Part shown: positions 1 to 7,788 of the stretch, in pieces
Layout: every line of letters starts with the position of its first letter
How positions within the stretch are numbered: the stretch's first letter is position 1
DNA from: Chryseobacterium gotjawalense
GTDB taxonomy: Bacteria > Bacteroidota > Bacteroidia > Flavobacteriales > Weeksellaceae
Direction: 5' to 3'
Length of the DNA stretch: 64,000 nucleotides
Assembly (NCBI RefSeq): GCF_030012525.1
Contig: NZ_CP124855.1
Location: 2,976,001-3,040,000 of the forward strand
Notes under the pieces: generated by a model
What the model saw: only the letters and a program-made list of their open reading frames with translations
Told to the model about the DNA's origin: nothing
Databases searched by the model: none
Made by a program: the position numbers and the translations under genes

Positions 1-2
1 CT

Positions 3-290
3 TCCTGGTTTGAAGGATTGCCCGTAGCATTGGTTGAGGCGCAAACGTCTGGGATCCTCTGCGCTGTTTCTGATGCCATCCCTCGTGAGGCCGTCTTGGT
101 GCCGGATATTGTCGAGGTATGTTCGCTGCAGGATTCAGCAAAATACTGGGCTGAAAAGATGATAAAGAGACATCTTACTTTTATCCGTACTGATGTTTCG
201 CACCACATCACTAAGGTGGGGTATGATATAAAAACCAATGCCTCAAAGTTGGAGCAGAAATATAGTGATCTAATCGACCAGTTTTCATGA
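3..290 (+). CDS. Glycosyltransferase family 4, C-terminal part (cut by window edge)
   Basis: The frame is open from base 3 and begins inside the protein. The first visible residues, SWFEGLPVALVEAQ, are the conserved C-terminal donor-binding E-x7-E region of GT-B fold retaining glycosyltransferases (GT4). The remaining ~85 residues form the last Rossmann helices. It would transfer a nucleotide-activated sugar to a growing surface polysaccharide at the inner membrane. Its ATGA stop/start overlap with the next GT2 gene implies translational coupling. The N-terminal acceptor domain lies outside the window, so the sugar cannot be inferred. Confidence 0.85.
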   Translation, partial: SWFEGLPVALVEAQTSGILCAVSDAIPREAVLVPDIVEVCSLQDSAKYWAEKMIKRHLTFIRTDVSHHITKVGYDIKTNASKLEQKYSDLIDQFS

Positions 291-1183
291 AAGCACTAAC
301 CATCTTTACACCGTCTTATAACCGTGCGCACCTTCTGCCGCGGATCTATACCTGTTTGAAAGACCAGACCTGTCAGGATTTTATCTGGTTAATCATAGAC
401 GACGGTTCCGTAGATGATACCCGACAGGTCGTCACTGCTTTTATTCAGGAAGATACAATAGAAATACAATATATTTATCAGGAAAACCAGGGGATGCATG
501 GGGCACACAATACGGCCTATGAAAATATCATTACCCCACTGAACACCTGTATTGACTCCGATGATTGTATGCCCATTGATGCCGTCGGGAAAATTCTGCG
601 CAAATGGGAAATGGTTGAGAATAAAGAAAAATACAGTGGGCTTGTGGGCTTGGATGCTGATCTGAAAGGAAACCTCATCGGCTCCCGGTTTCGCACCGAA
701 ACCACCACACTGGAAGACTTTTACCTTCAGGGCGGTACCGGTGATAAAAAATTAGTGTACCGCACAGCAGTGATGCAACAGTATCCGCCTTACCCGTTAT
801 TTCCAGGGGAGAAGTATGTAGGGTTGGGTTATAAATACCAACTCGCAGATCAGGATTTCGAATTGGTAACCTTAAATGAGATTTTAGTCCTGGTCGATTA
901 TCAGGCAGGCGGTTCTTCCAACAATATGTTTCGCCAGTATTATAACAATCCCCGCGGTTTCGCTTTTATCAGAAAGCAGGGAATGGTCATGTCAAAGTCA
1001 CCGGTCAAGCGGTTTAAAGATGCGGTTCATTATGTTTCCAGCAGTTTGCTGTCCGGAAACAGGAAATTCATTGCAGAATCCCCGCGCAAAGCAATGACCG
1101 TTTTGGCCTTTCCTTTAGGTTTGGTGCTCTATGCAATCGTACTTTTTAAAAACAGAGGTGCTATCGATACTAGTGAACTTTAG
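287..1183 (+). CDS. Glycosyltransferase family 2
   Basis: This is a 298-residue GT-A fold glycosyltransferase. The N-terminus carries TPSYNRAHLL, then the nucleotide-binding IDDGSVDDT, then the DXD-type metal site CIDSDD near residue 92. A hydrophobic stretch near the C-terminus (about residues 270-287) suggests membrane association. It is about the same length as, and closely similar to, the GT2 at 6127-7029, so the two are paralogues within one surface polysaccharide locus. It overlaps the upstream GT4 gene by 4 bp. The sugar donor and the linkage cannot be read from sequence. Confidence 0.9.
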   Translation: MKALTIFTPSYNRAHLLPRIYTCLKDQTCQDFIWLIIDDGSVDDTRQVVTAFIQEDTIEIQYIYQENQGMHGAHNTAYENIITPLNTCIDSDDCMPIDAVGKILRKWEMVENKEKYSGLVGLDADLKGNLIGSRFRTETTTLEDFYLQGGTGDKKLVYRTAVMQQYPPYPLFPGEKYVGLGYKYQLADQDFELVTLNEILVLVDYQAGGSSNNMFRQYYNNPRGFAFIRKQGMVMSKSPVKRFKDAVHYVSSSLLSGNRKFIAESPRKAMTVLAFPLGLVLYAIVLFKNRGAIDTSEL

Positions 1184-1276
1184 ACGATCAAAGACCAATT
1201 GTTTTTTAGAAAATAACAATGTGATGGGCATGAATACATTTTTTGCTCAAATAAGAAAGTGTAATTATTGATAAAT

Positions 1277-2415
1277 ATGAACTCTAACAAATCTAAACCG
1301 ATCTTTCTATCAGGCCTGAATGGTATCCGCACGATTGCTGCTTTTGGGGTTATTGTTTCACACATCAACATGTCTTTGTTAAAATTGAACATCCATAATT
1401 CATCGTTATTTGGATGGAATAAAGAAGGGAAACCAAATGGCTGGGTTTTAGGTGAACATGGGTGACCATGTTTTTTGTTCTAAGTGGTTTTTTAATCACC
1501 TACCTTTTACTGAAGGAATATCAAAAAACAAAAACAATAAAAATTAAGGATTTTTATATTCGAAGGATCTTACGGATTTGGCCGCTCTATTATCTCTACA
1601 TTGGTTTGGTGGCTTTATTAGCTTTAACCTCTATTTCATGGAGCAGTACATGGCTATATTATTTAACTTTTTTTGCTAATATCCCTTTTGTTTTAGGGAG
1701 TGCTTTGCCTGCAATGGATCACCTGTGGTCGATCTCGGTAGAAGAACAGTTCTACCTATTTTGGCCTCTTTTATTCTTGTTTTCCCTTAAAGGGAATTTT
1801 ATAAAAATCATATCGGTAATCATCCTCATTTTGGCGGTTTTCAGAATTTACATATGGTTTACAGCGCCTTTTTCGACCGTAGCTCTGTTTTCAGTAGTGA
1901 ACAGATTTGACTGCATGTTATTGGGAAGTTTAGGGGCTTACCTGTTTTTTAATCAGTCTAAAATCATCTTTTTTATTGATCATAAAATAACACAAACTTT
2001 AGCTTGGTTAATTATCTTTTCGATGATAATCAATGTTTTTTGGTTCTTAAATTCAATTATAGAAATCTTTGTGACAGGTTTCGCTACTTTGGTTATAATA
2101 ATTGGACAGATCAATATTAAAAACAGAATAGTGAATTTAGAAAATTCAGCGATATCCTATTTGGGAAAACTTTCTTTCGGGATCTATGTTTATCATCCGT
2201 TGATTATATTGCTGTTTTCAACCTATTTAAAGTTTGATCCTGCAACTATTCCGATTTCTGAGTTTTGGTATATGGTTTTCGTGTATATTGCTATAATAGG
2301 CTTAACGATATTCATTGCACATATCAGCTACTTCCATTTTGAATTAAGATTTTTAAAACTCAAAAAGAAGTTTTCAATAGTGAAATCAACAAACAGCAAA
2401 TCCGATACAAAATAA
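1277..2415 (+). pseudogene. Acyltransferase family 3 (O-antigen acetylase-like), frame-disrupted
   Basis: Two adjoining frames together make one membrane acyltransferase (Acyl_transf_3, OafA/NodX type). The first frame (ATG 1277 to TGA 1463-1465) gives LNGIRTIAAFGVIVSHI, with the conserved R and H motif, and ends at ...LGEHG. The second frame, open from GTG 1462, continues directly with VTMFFVLSGFLITYLL and runs through about nine more membrane segments to 2415. Adding one G to GGG at 1460-1462 restores the usual family motif. Such proteins O-acylate surface polysaccharide. It may be a frameshift mutation or a sequencing error. The GTGA overlap could still allow coupled translation of two halves, but a split enzyme of this kind is not expected. 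Confidence 0.75.
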
Positions 2416-2464
2416 CACGCTGATAGCAGGTTGTGTTGTAATTTTCCCCGTTTCTAAAAAACCA

Positions 2465-2495
2465 CGTCATTGCGAAGAGACACGACGAAGCAACC
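2465..2495. repeat. Interspersed REP-like repeat, family B (copy a)
   Basis: This is one copy of a ~31-bp repeat beginning CGTCATTGCGA and ending ACGACGAAGCAACC. The TTGC...GCAA ends can pair into an imperfect hairpin. Similar ATTGC...GCAAT palindromes are widespread dispersed repeats in bacteria. At least seven more copies lie between 3020 and 5431, one of them inside a coding sequence. Confidence 0.85.
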
Positions 2496-2605
2496 TCAAA
2501 CAACGCATACCAACCCCCATCATCACGAGCGCCGCAACCCATAAATATAAAAACCACCAATACCCTTACTGATGGTTCATTACCCTTACCGGGATGATAC
2601 AAAAA

Positions 2606-2893
2606 TTACCGCTCCATTTTTGGACGGTAATACAGCAGGAATAAATCCAGATACAGAAGCGGTTTAAGATAGAAAATCAGACCTTCCATTTTGACAAAAC
2701 CCAGATACTTCTGTTGCCGGTACTTGCGCAATGTACGGGCCGTAACACCCAGCAGCTCGCACACCTCGTGCTCCATCAGAATATTCTCCTTAGTCAGCGG
2801 AATAGTCCCTTCTGCCAACTCCTTGTGAACCCTCGAAACCTCCTGATACCACTCCAGAAAGTCCCCGTCTGTGATGAAATTAAAGCTTTTCAT
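2606..2893 (-). CDS. Small helix-turn-helix (excisionase-type) DNA-binding protein
   Basis: The 95-residue protein holds an HTH_17/MerR-like winged helix in its middle (EVCELLGVTARTLRKYRQQK, about residues 46-65), followed by the hydrophobic wing GLIFYLKP. This arrangement is common among small excisionase-like proteins of Bacteroidetes mobile DNA. No integrase lies beside it. Repeat-rich intergenic DNA flanks it on both sides, so it looks like a leftover or stand-alone accessory gene. Its target is unknown. Confidence 0.75.
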   Translation of the reverse strand: MKSFNFITDGDFLEWYQEVSRVHKELAEGTIPLTKENILMEHEVCELLGVTARTLRKYRQQKYLGFVKMEGLIFYLKPLLYLDLFLLYYRPKMER

Positions 2894-3019
2894 AGTTATA
2901 TTTTAAAAATTGACAACATAAACTTAGTAAGGATTTCCCAATATTAATACACCAATCCCCAAATTAGGGTCAAACCACCCATCATTTAGGGTCAAACCAC
3001 CGTCACCGCCCACAACCAC

Positions 3020-3152
3020 CGTCATTGCGAGGAGGCACGACGAAGCAACCCTTAAAAATGTGCACACCACCATCATTGCGAGCAGCCACGACGAAGCAAC
3101 CCTTAAAAATGTGCACACCAACGTCATTGCGAGGAGGAACGACGAAGCAACC
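3020..3152. repeat. Cluster of three family B repeats
   Basis: Three copies lie at 3020-3050, 3071-3101 and 3122-3152. They are separated by nearly identical ~20-bp linkers (CCTTAAAAATGTGCACACCA type). The copies match each other except for a few substitutions (GGAGGC, GCAGCC, GGAGGA). The unit including linker is ~51 bp, so this is a short tandem array built from the dispersed element. Confidence 0.9.
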
Positions 3153-3205
3153 CCTAAAAACGAGCTCACCCCCACTTGCAAAAAAAAAATCACTACCTTA
3201 GTATC

Positions 3206-3496
3206 GTGAAAACCAGCTACATATACATCCTTACTAATAAAAACAACACCACCCTATACGTTGGCGTGACTTCCGACTTATCCACCAGAATATTACAGCA
3301 CCGTTCAAAACAAAATCCACACAGCTTCAGCACTAAATACAACCTGTATAAACTCGTTTACTTTGAAGAATTCCAAAGTATAGTTCAGGCAATCGCAAGA
3401 GAAAAACAACTCAAAGCAGGTTCCAGAAAAAAGAAAATAGCCCTAATCAATCAACTCAACCCCGACTGGCTGGACCTCTATGAAAATATAAAATAA
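3206..3496 (+). CDS. GIY-YIG domain nuclease (UPF0213-like)
   Basis: This is a single-domain GIY-YIG protein of about 97 residues. It has YIYILTNK and LYVGVTS (the GIY...YIG positions), the catalytic-helix Arg in LSTRILQHR, the FEEF acid and the C-terminal NQLNPDWLDL typical of this family. I prefer GTG at 3206 because it gives the family's usual start (V/M-KTSYIYIL). An upstream TTG at 3176 would add ten low-complexity residues. A TACCTTAG sequence at 3194 resembles a -7 box, so the mRNA may be nearly leaderless. Such proteins cut DNA, but cellular roles are poorly known. Family B repeats flank it on both sides. Confidence 0.85.
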   Translation: MKTSYIYILTNKNNTTLYVGVTSDLSTRILQHRSKQNPHSFSTKYNLYKLVYFEEFQSIVQAIAREKQLKAGSRKKKIALINQLNPDWLDLYENIK

Positions 3497-3512
3497 CACC
3501 CGCACAAACCAC

Positions 3513-3612
3513 CGTCATTGCGCACAAACTCGTCATTGCGAGGAGGAACGACGAAGCAACCCTTAAAAATGCGCACACCACCGTCATTGCGAGGAGGCAC
3601 GACGAAGCAACC
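3513..3612. repeat. Family B repeats (two full, one partial)
   Basis: Full copies lie at 3531-3561 and 3582-3612, and a truncated one (only the CGTCATTGCG end) at 3513-3522. The linker CCTTAAAAATGCGCACACCA is the same as in the 3020-3152 cluster. The rest of the gap to 3859 is C+A-rich, with short CAGAAGCCA repeats at 3690-3722 and no gene that I can support. Confidence 0.85.
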
Positions 3613-3859
3613 CCAACAACGCGCACACCATCCACTACACAACCACTCCCTCCCCACCCCCGTCTATACCCACAGCCACCCCAACACCAGAAGCCAGCCA
3701 GAAGCCAACCAGAAGCCAGCCACTCCAACTTTACCTTTTCGCCTGCCAAAAGGGAAGATTACGGAACATGACGGAAGATCATTGGTTTTCAATACCATCA
3801 CCAATCTACATTTGTCCTGTATTTAAAAAATAATTTATTAACCCCTAAAATTTAAAACA

Positions 3860-4504
3860 ATGGGAAAATTAATTGATTCGCTTTTAGCAGGATCTTCCGG
3901 TAGAGTAGGCCGGGTAGTCGTAGCCAACATGTTTGGAAATGATATCTTGAAGCACAGACCACGCAGAAAACAGAAAACACCTACTGCGAAGCAACTTCTT
4001 ATCCAGGACCGCATGAAGAAGAGTTATGCCTTCATGGGCCCTTACAAAGAATTTGCCAAACGCCATTATGGCGTCCGAATCGGCATGAAATCCCCGTACA
4101 ATTTGGCCATGACCAATGTAATGAATGCCTTTAAGCTCGACTTCATCCTCTTGGAGATCACGCCCGCTTATTCAGAAATTGAATTTGCCAAAGGACCACT
4201 TACGGGAGCAATACCTACGGGCTTAACATCCGACACACCCTCAACATTCACCTTGGTGTGGTATGACAACAGTGGTTCGGTTCCCCTGCGTGAAATAGAC
4301 CAGTTACAGGTACTCTTCATCGCAGAAGGAGAATCAAAACCGATCTTCATGGAGAATGTCGCCATGCGGGCAGACACCACGATAGACATTCAGGTACCAC
4401 CAAACCTGCAGGGTAAAACCGTACATGTCTGGATGGCCTTCCTTGAAGACGACTTCAGCAGAGTCTCCACGTCCTCCTATGCCGGAAACGTCCTCATCAC
4501 CTAA
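3860..4504 (+). CDS. DUF6266-like protein
   Basis: This is a 214-residue protein. Its N-terminus (G..S.GRVGRVV..N..G..I...RPRRKQKTPTAKQ) is the pattern I associate with DUF6266, a Bacteroidetes family of unknown function often found near mobile or phage-like genes. The remainder is predicted beta-rich, with no signal peptide or membrane segment. An A-rich leader (TTTAAAACAATGGG) precedes the ATG, and a stem-loop terminator follows at 4531. Relatives in this window are at 11505-12263 and the broken gene at 9194-9762. The function is unknown. Confidence 0.7.
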   Translation: MGKLIDSLLAGSSGRVGRVVVANMFGNDILKHRPRRKQKTPTAKQLLIQDRMKKSYAFMGPYKEFAKRHYGVRIGMKSPYNLAMTNVMNAFKLDFILLEITPAYSEIEFAKGPLTGAIPTGLTSDTPSTFTLVWYDNSGSVPLREIDQLQVLFIAEGESKPIFMENVAMRADTTIDIQVPPNLQGKTVHVWMAFLEDDFSRVSTSSYAGNVLIT

Positions 4505-4530
4505 ACATCAAACCACCTTAAACCTCAAAA

Positions 4531-4558
4531 CTTCTGATCCCCGATCAGGAGTTTTTTA
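4531..4558 (+). terminator. Rho-independent terminator after the DUF6266-like gene
   Basis: CTTCTGATC-CCC-GATCAGGAG forms a 9-bp stem with a 3-nt loop and is followed by TTTTTTATT. It lies 27 bp after the stop codon at 4504. Confidence 0.85.
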
Positions 4559-4570
4559 TTGAACAAAAAC

Positions 4571-4644
4571 TTCATTGCAACAAGGCACAACAAATCAACC
4601 GCCGCACACCACCGTCATTGCGAGGAGGTCACGACGAAGCAACC
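4571..4644. repeat. Family B repeats (one degenerate, one full)
   Basis: A decayed copy (TTCATTGCAACAAGG...) lies at about 4571-4600 and a full copy at 4613-4644. The full copy sits just upstream of the likely promoter of the glycosyltransferase at 4718. Confidence 0.75.
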
Positions 4645-4686
4645 CTTAAAAACGCACACAAAAACACTCCATTGAAAGAAATATTT

Positions 4687-4694
4687 TATCTTTG
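4687..4694 (+). promoter_or_regulatory. Bacteroidetes-type -7 promoter element
   Basis: TATCTTTG is an exact match to the TAnnTTTG -7 consensus of Bacteroidetes sigma factors. It lies 23 bp upstream of the TTG start at 4718, so transcription would begin about 10-15 nt before the start codon. A convincing -33 TTG at the right spacing was not seen. Confidence 0.45.
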
Positions 4695-4717
4695 CTCTAA
4701 CAAGCATCCGTCAACCA

Positions 4718-5899
4718 TTGAAAAAGCTCTTCCGCATTTCCACCATTCCGATGTCACTCAATCTTTTATTGAAGGGACAGCTGCGTTATTTGAATCAGTT
4801 TTATGAAGTGACTGTTATCTCCGGGGCGGGCAGTGATTTGGAGGAAGTCAGAGAAAGAGAAGGTGTGAAAGTCGAAGCCATTGAGATGTCAAGAGAGATT
4901 TCTATTCTAAAAGATCTCGTGGCGCTCTTTCAGCTTTACCGCTTTTTCAAAAAAGAAAAACCCGATATCGTACATTCCATTACGCCGAAAGCCGGTTTGC
5001 TGACGATGATGGCGGCACGGCTTGCAGGAGTTCCCGTGCGGATGCATACCTTCACCGGCCTTATTTTCCCTTATAAAAAAGGACTGTTGAAATTCATTTT
5101 AATCTGGATGGACCGACTCCTGGCAAGCAGTGCCACCCATGTTTATCCCGAAGGAAAAGGCGTAAAAGAAGATCTGGAACGCTACCGCATCTCGCGCAAA
5201 CCGCTGAAAATATTAGCCCATGGAAATGTAAACGGCATCGATACCTCCTATTTTAATCCTGAAACTATTGCAGAGAGCGATCAGGAGAATCTTCGGCTCC
5301 AGCTTGGGCTGTCTGAGGAAGATTTCGTCTTCATCTTCGTTGGCCGCCTCGTCCGTGACAAAGGCATCAACGAACTCGTGACCGCCTTCAAAAACCTCAA
5401 TGTCATTGCGAGGAGGCACGACGAAGCAACCCCAACACCCCACAATCTCAAACTCCTCCTCGTCGGTCCCTTTGAACAGGAGCTCGATCCTCTGGAAGCA
5501 GCTACTTTAAAGGAAATAGAAACCAACCCCCATATTATTTCAGTGGGATTCCAGACAGAGGTACGCCCTTATTTTGCCCTCAGCGACGCTTTGGTTTTCC
5601 CGAGCTACCGCGAAGGTTTCCCCAATGTCGTTTTACAGAGTTTAGCCATGGAACTGCCTGCCATTGTCACCGATATTAATGGCTGCAACGAGATCATCAC
5701 CCCTGGTGAAAACGGACTCATCATTCCTGTCAAAAATGCGGAAGTCCTACAAGCCGCCATGGAAGCATTATACACGGATACCAGCCTTTATCAGTCTTTA
5801 AAAAATAACACCCGCAAAAGCATCTTCCTGTACGAACAAAAAGCAGTCTGGGAAGCGCTGTTGGAAGAGTATCGATTGGTGAATGGGGTGAACGTGTGA
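4718..5899 (+). CDS. Glycosyltransferase family 4 with a repeat-derived insertion
   Basis: This is a 393-residue GT-B retaining glycosyltransferase. It has an N-terminal acceptor domain (VHSITPKAGLLTMMAARLAG), then a donor domain with FVFIFVGRLVRDKGINEL and the E-x7-E motif in SYREGFPNVVLQSLAMELP. I take TTG 4718 as the start because the protein then begins KKLFRISTIPMSL, matching its paralogue at 7789. Residues ~229-244 (VIARRHDEATPTPHN) are encoded by a copy of the family B repeat (5402-5431). They sit in the loop just before KLLLVGPFEQELDP, where relatives have only a short linker. The reading frame is kept. It probably acts in O-antigen or capsule assembly at the inner membrane. Confidence 0.88.
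   Translation: MKKLFRISTIPMSLNLLLKGQLRYLNQFYEVTVISGAGSDLEEVREREGVKVEAIEMSREISILKDLVALFQLYRFFKKEKPDIVHSITPKAGLLTMMAARLAGVPVRMHTFTGLIFPYKKGLLKFILIWMDRLLASSATHVYPEGKGVKEDLERYRISRKPLKILAHGNVNGIDTSYFNPETIAESDQENLRLQLGLSEEDFVFIFVGRLVRDKGINELVTAFKNLNVIARRHDEATPTPHNLKLLLVGPFEQELDPLEAATLKEIETNPHIISVGFQTEVRPYFALSDALVFPSYREGFPNVVLQSLAMELPAIVTDINGCNEIITPGENGLIIPVKNAEVLQAAMEALYTDTSLYQSLKNNTRKSIFLYEQKAVWEALLEEYRLVNGVNV
5402..5431. repeat. Family B repeat inside the glycosyltransferase coding sequence
   Basis: The segment starting TCATTGCGAGGAGGCACGAC is nearly identical to the intergenic copy at 3582-3612, including the following CCAACA. It is translated as VIARRHDEATP. It is a clear case of a dispersed repeat accommodated in frame within a gene. 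Confidence 0.9.
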
Positions 5900-5980
5900 A
5901 CCAGTGAAGGGGGTGAATGTTGTCAATGGTGAATGATGATTGCGAAGCAACAGGCGAAGCCAAAAAGGCGAAGCCCTATT

Positions 5981-6019
5981 CCCCTCCTCTGGAGGGGTGA
6001 CCCGGAGGGTCGGGGTGGT
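5981..6019. repeat. GC-rich double-hairpin repeat
   Basis: CCCCTCCTCTGGAGGGG is a hairpin, followed directly by GACCCGGAGGGTC, a second hairpin, and GGGGTGG. It resembles REP-type dispersed elements that I know from flavobacterial genomes. The surrounding gap 5900-6126 otherwise contains GCGAAGCC-type short repeats and no gene. Confidence 0.65.
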
Positions 6020-6126
6020 AAAAAAAACAAACAGGAAGTTAATGTAAAAAGCCAGGCAAGAGATATACAAAAGCATGATTAAAAGTAAATATGAATAATA
6101 ATCCCTATTTCTGACACGAACCGTAC

Positions 6127-7029
6127 ATGAAAAAACTCACCGTTTTCACGCCTACCTATAACCGTGCCTATTGCCTCGGCGACTTATACCAGAGTCTCTG
6201 CAGACAGGCCTCTGACGACTTCCTTTGGTTGGTGATCGATGACGGCTCTACTGATGGTACAGAAGCTTTGGTGGCGGGATGGATGGAAGAGGGAAAAATA
6301 GAAATCCGCTATCATTACAAAGAAAACGGCGGGATGCATACTGCCCACAATCTGGCTTATGAAAACATAGAAACCGAACTGAATGTCTGCATTGATTCTG
6401 ATGACCAGATGACCGATGATGCAGTGGCAATAATTAATGGCTTTTGGGACAAAAATAAAGGGGATCAATATGCCGGTATTTTAGGGCTGGATGTGTATAA
6501 AGACGGGACGATTGTTTCTGCGAACAAATTTCCGGAGAATATCAAATCGGGGAAGTATTATGAACTGGCTGGAAAATATGGTCTGTCGGGTGATATTAAG
6601 TTTGTGTACCGCACAGAAATCATTAAAAAGTACATGCCTTATCCCGTCTTTGAAGGGGAGATCTTTACGCCATTAGGGTATAAATATCTGTTGATAGATT
6701 ACGATTATGAGATGCTTTTCCTCAATGAGCCCCTTTGTGTCGTTGATTATCGGGCAGATGGGAACAGCCATAATCTGATCAGGCAGTATTTCCGGAATCC
6801 TCAGGGGTTTCTGGAAGAAAGGAAAGTCAGAATGAGCTCCTCTTATACCTTTGGTGAGCGCCTTAAGAATACCGTTCATTTCATCACCGCTCAGCTCATT
6901 CTGAAAAAACACCGTTTTTGGTCAGACAGTACCAATAAGCTTTTAACGATTATTGTCATGCCTTTGGGTTTTTTATACTATTTTTATCTTCTCTATAAAT
7001 TAAATTATGACCGGACGAGAAAGTTTTAA
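6127..7029 (+). CDS. Glycosyltransferase family 2
   Basis: This 300-residue GT-A enzyme starts at ATG 6127 (KKLTVFTPTYNRAYCLGDLY), with IDDGSTDGTEAL and the DXD-type site CIDSDD. The C-terminal ~30 residues contain a hydrophobic helix (IVMPLGFLYYFYLLYKL). It is a close paralogue of the GT2 at 287-1183. Its 3' end overlaps the acetyltransferase gene start by 23 bp, so the two are co-translated. The sugar donor is not predictable. Confidence 0.9.
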   Translation: MKKLTVFTPTYNRAYCLGDLYQSLCRQASDDFLWLVIDDGSTDGTEALVAGWMEEGKIEIRYHYKENGGMHTAHNLAYENIETELNVCIDSDDQMTDDAVAIINGFWDKNKGDQYAGILGLDVYKDGTIVSANKFPENIKSGKYYELAGKYGLSGDIKFVYRTEIIKKYMPYPVFEGEIFTPLGYKYLLIDYDYEMLFLNEPLCVVDYRADGNSHNLIRQYFRNPQGFLEERKVRMSSSYTFGERLKNTVHFITAQLILKKHRFWSDSTNKLLTIIVMPLGFLYYFYLLYKLNYDRTRKF

Positions 7030-7573
7030 AAAATATCATCCGATAATCGCTGTTTTAGGGATGTTTTTTTCTGTGTTCGGCCGAAAGGGAAATCTTTTTC
7101 TCTTAAAGGGTTTTCGCCATACCTCTGGGAAAGTCGGCCTGGTTCTTCGGTATGTTTTTCTTAAAAATGCGGCAGAATTTGTAGGGGAGAATGTTTCGGT
7201 ACAACCGGGGGTGTATTTGCTTAATGTTCAGAATTTACATCTTGGCAATAATGTGAGTATTCACCCCATGTGCTATATCGATGCGAAAGGAGGGATAAAA
7301 ATTGGGAATGAGGTTTCTATAGCACATGGTTCCAGTATTTTGTCGACCAACCACGACTGGACGGATAGGAGGGTTCCCATTAAATATAATACAGTGCAAT
7401 TAGAAAAAGTCATTATAGAAGATGATGTTTGGATTGGATGTGGTGTCCGTATTTTGGCGGGGGTTCATGTTGGAAGCAGAAGCGTTATTGCCGCCGGATC
7501 TGTTGTCAATAAGGATGTAGAACCGAATACGGTCGTCGTAGGAGTTCCTGCCAAAATGGTCAAAACGATTTAG
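7007..7573 (+). CDS. Left-handed beta-helix (hexapeptide) acyltransferase
   Basis: This 188-residue protein has imperfect hexapeptide repeats (about residues 60-180). The extended loop NHDWTDRRVPIKY and the terminal VVVGVPAKMVKTI are typical of CysE/LacA/NodL/WbbJ acetyltransferases. The catalytic-type His is in STNHDW. It most likely O-acetylates a sugar of the surface polysaccharide using acetyl-CoA. ATG 7007 lies inside the upstream GT2 gene. A later start would remove an amphipathic N-terminal segment that may contact the membrane. Confidence 0.85.
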   Translation: MTGRESFKKYHPIIAVLGMFFSVFGRKGNLFLLKGFRHTSGKVGLVLRYVFLKNAAEFVGENVSVQPGVYLLNVQNLHLGNNVSIHPMCYIDAKGGIKIGNEVSIAHGSSILSTNHDWTDRRVPIKYNTVQLEKVIIEDDVWIGCGVRILAGVHVGSRSVIAAGSVVNKDVEPNTVVVGVPAKMVKTI

Positions 7574-7788
7574 CCCATTTAAGGCACAAAAGTTTCCATG
7601 AGTTTAGAAAATCTATGATTTTCCTACTACTTTATTTTCTTACTAGGGAAGCTATTTTAAACTCATGTACCTCATGTGATTAAAATAAATGTAAACAGGC
7701 TCTTAAAAGATTGAGCAGTGATATAGATGAAAAAATTAACACTCTTCAATGGAAGGGGGGGCATCCACAAAAACACAAATTAACAGCC

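Noticed and set aside
1450..1475. Programmed frameshift in the acyltransferase gene
   Set aside because: No slippery heptamer or downstream stem is present; a one-base deletion or sequencing error explains it better.
3020..3612. Regularly spaced repeats as a possible CRISPR array
   Set aside because: The linkers are nearly identical rather than unique spacers, copies also occur singly and inside a gene, and no cas gene is present.
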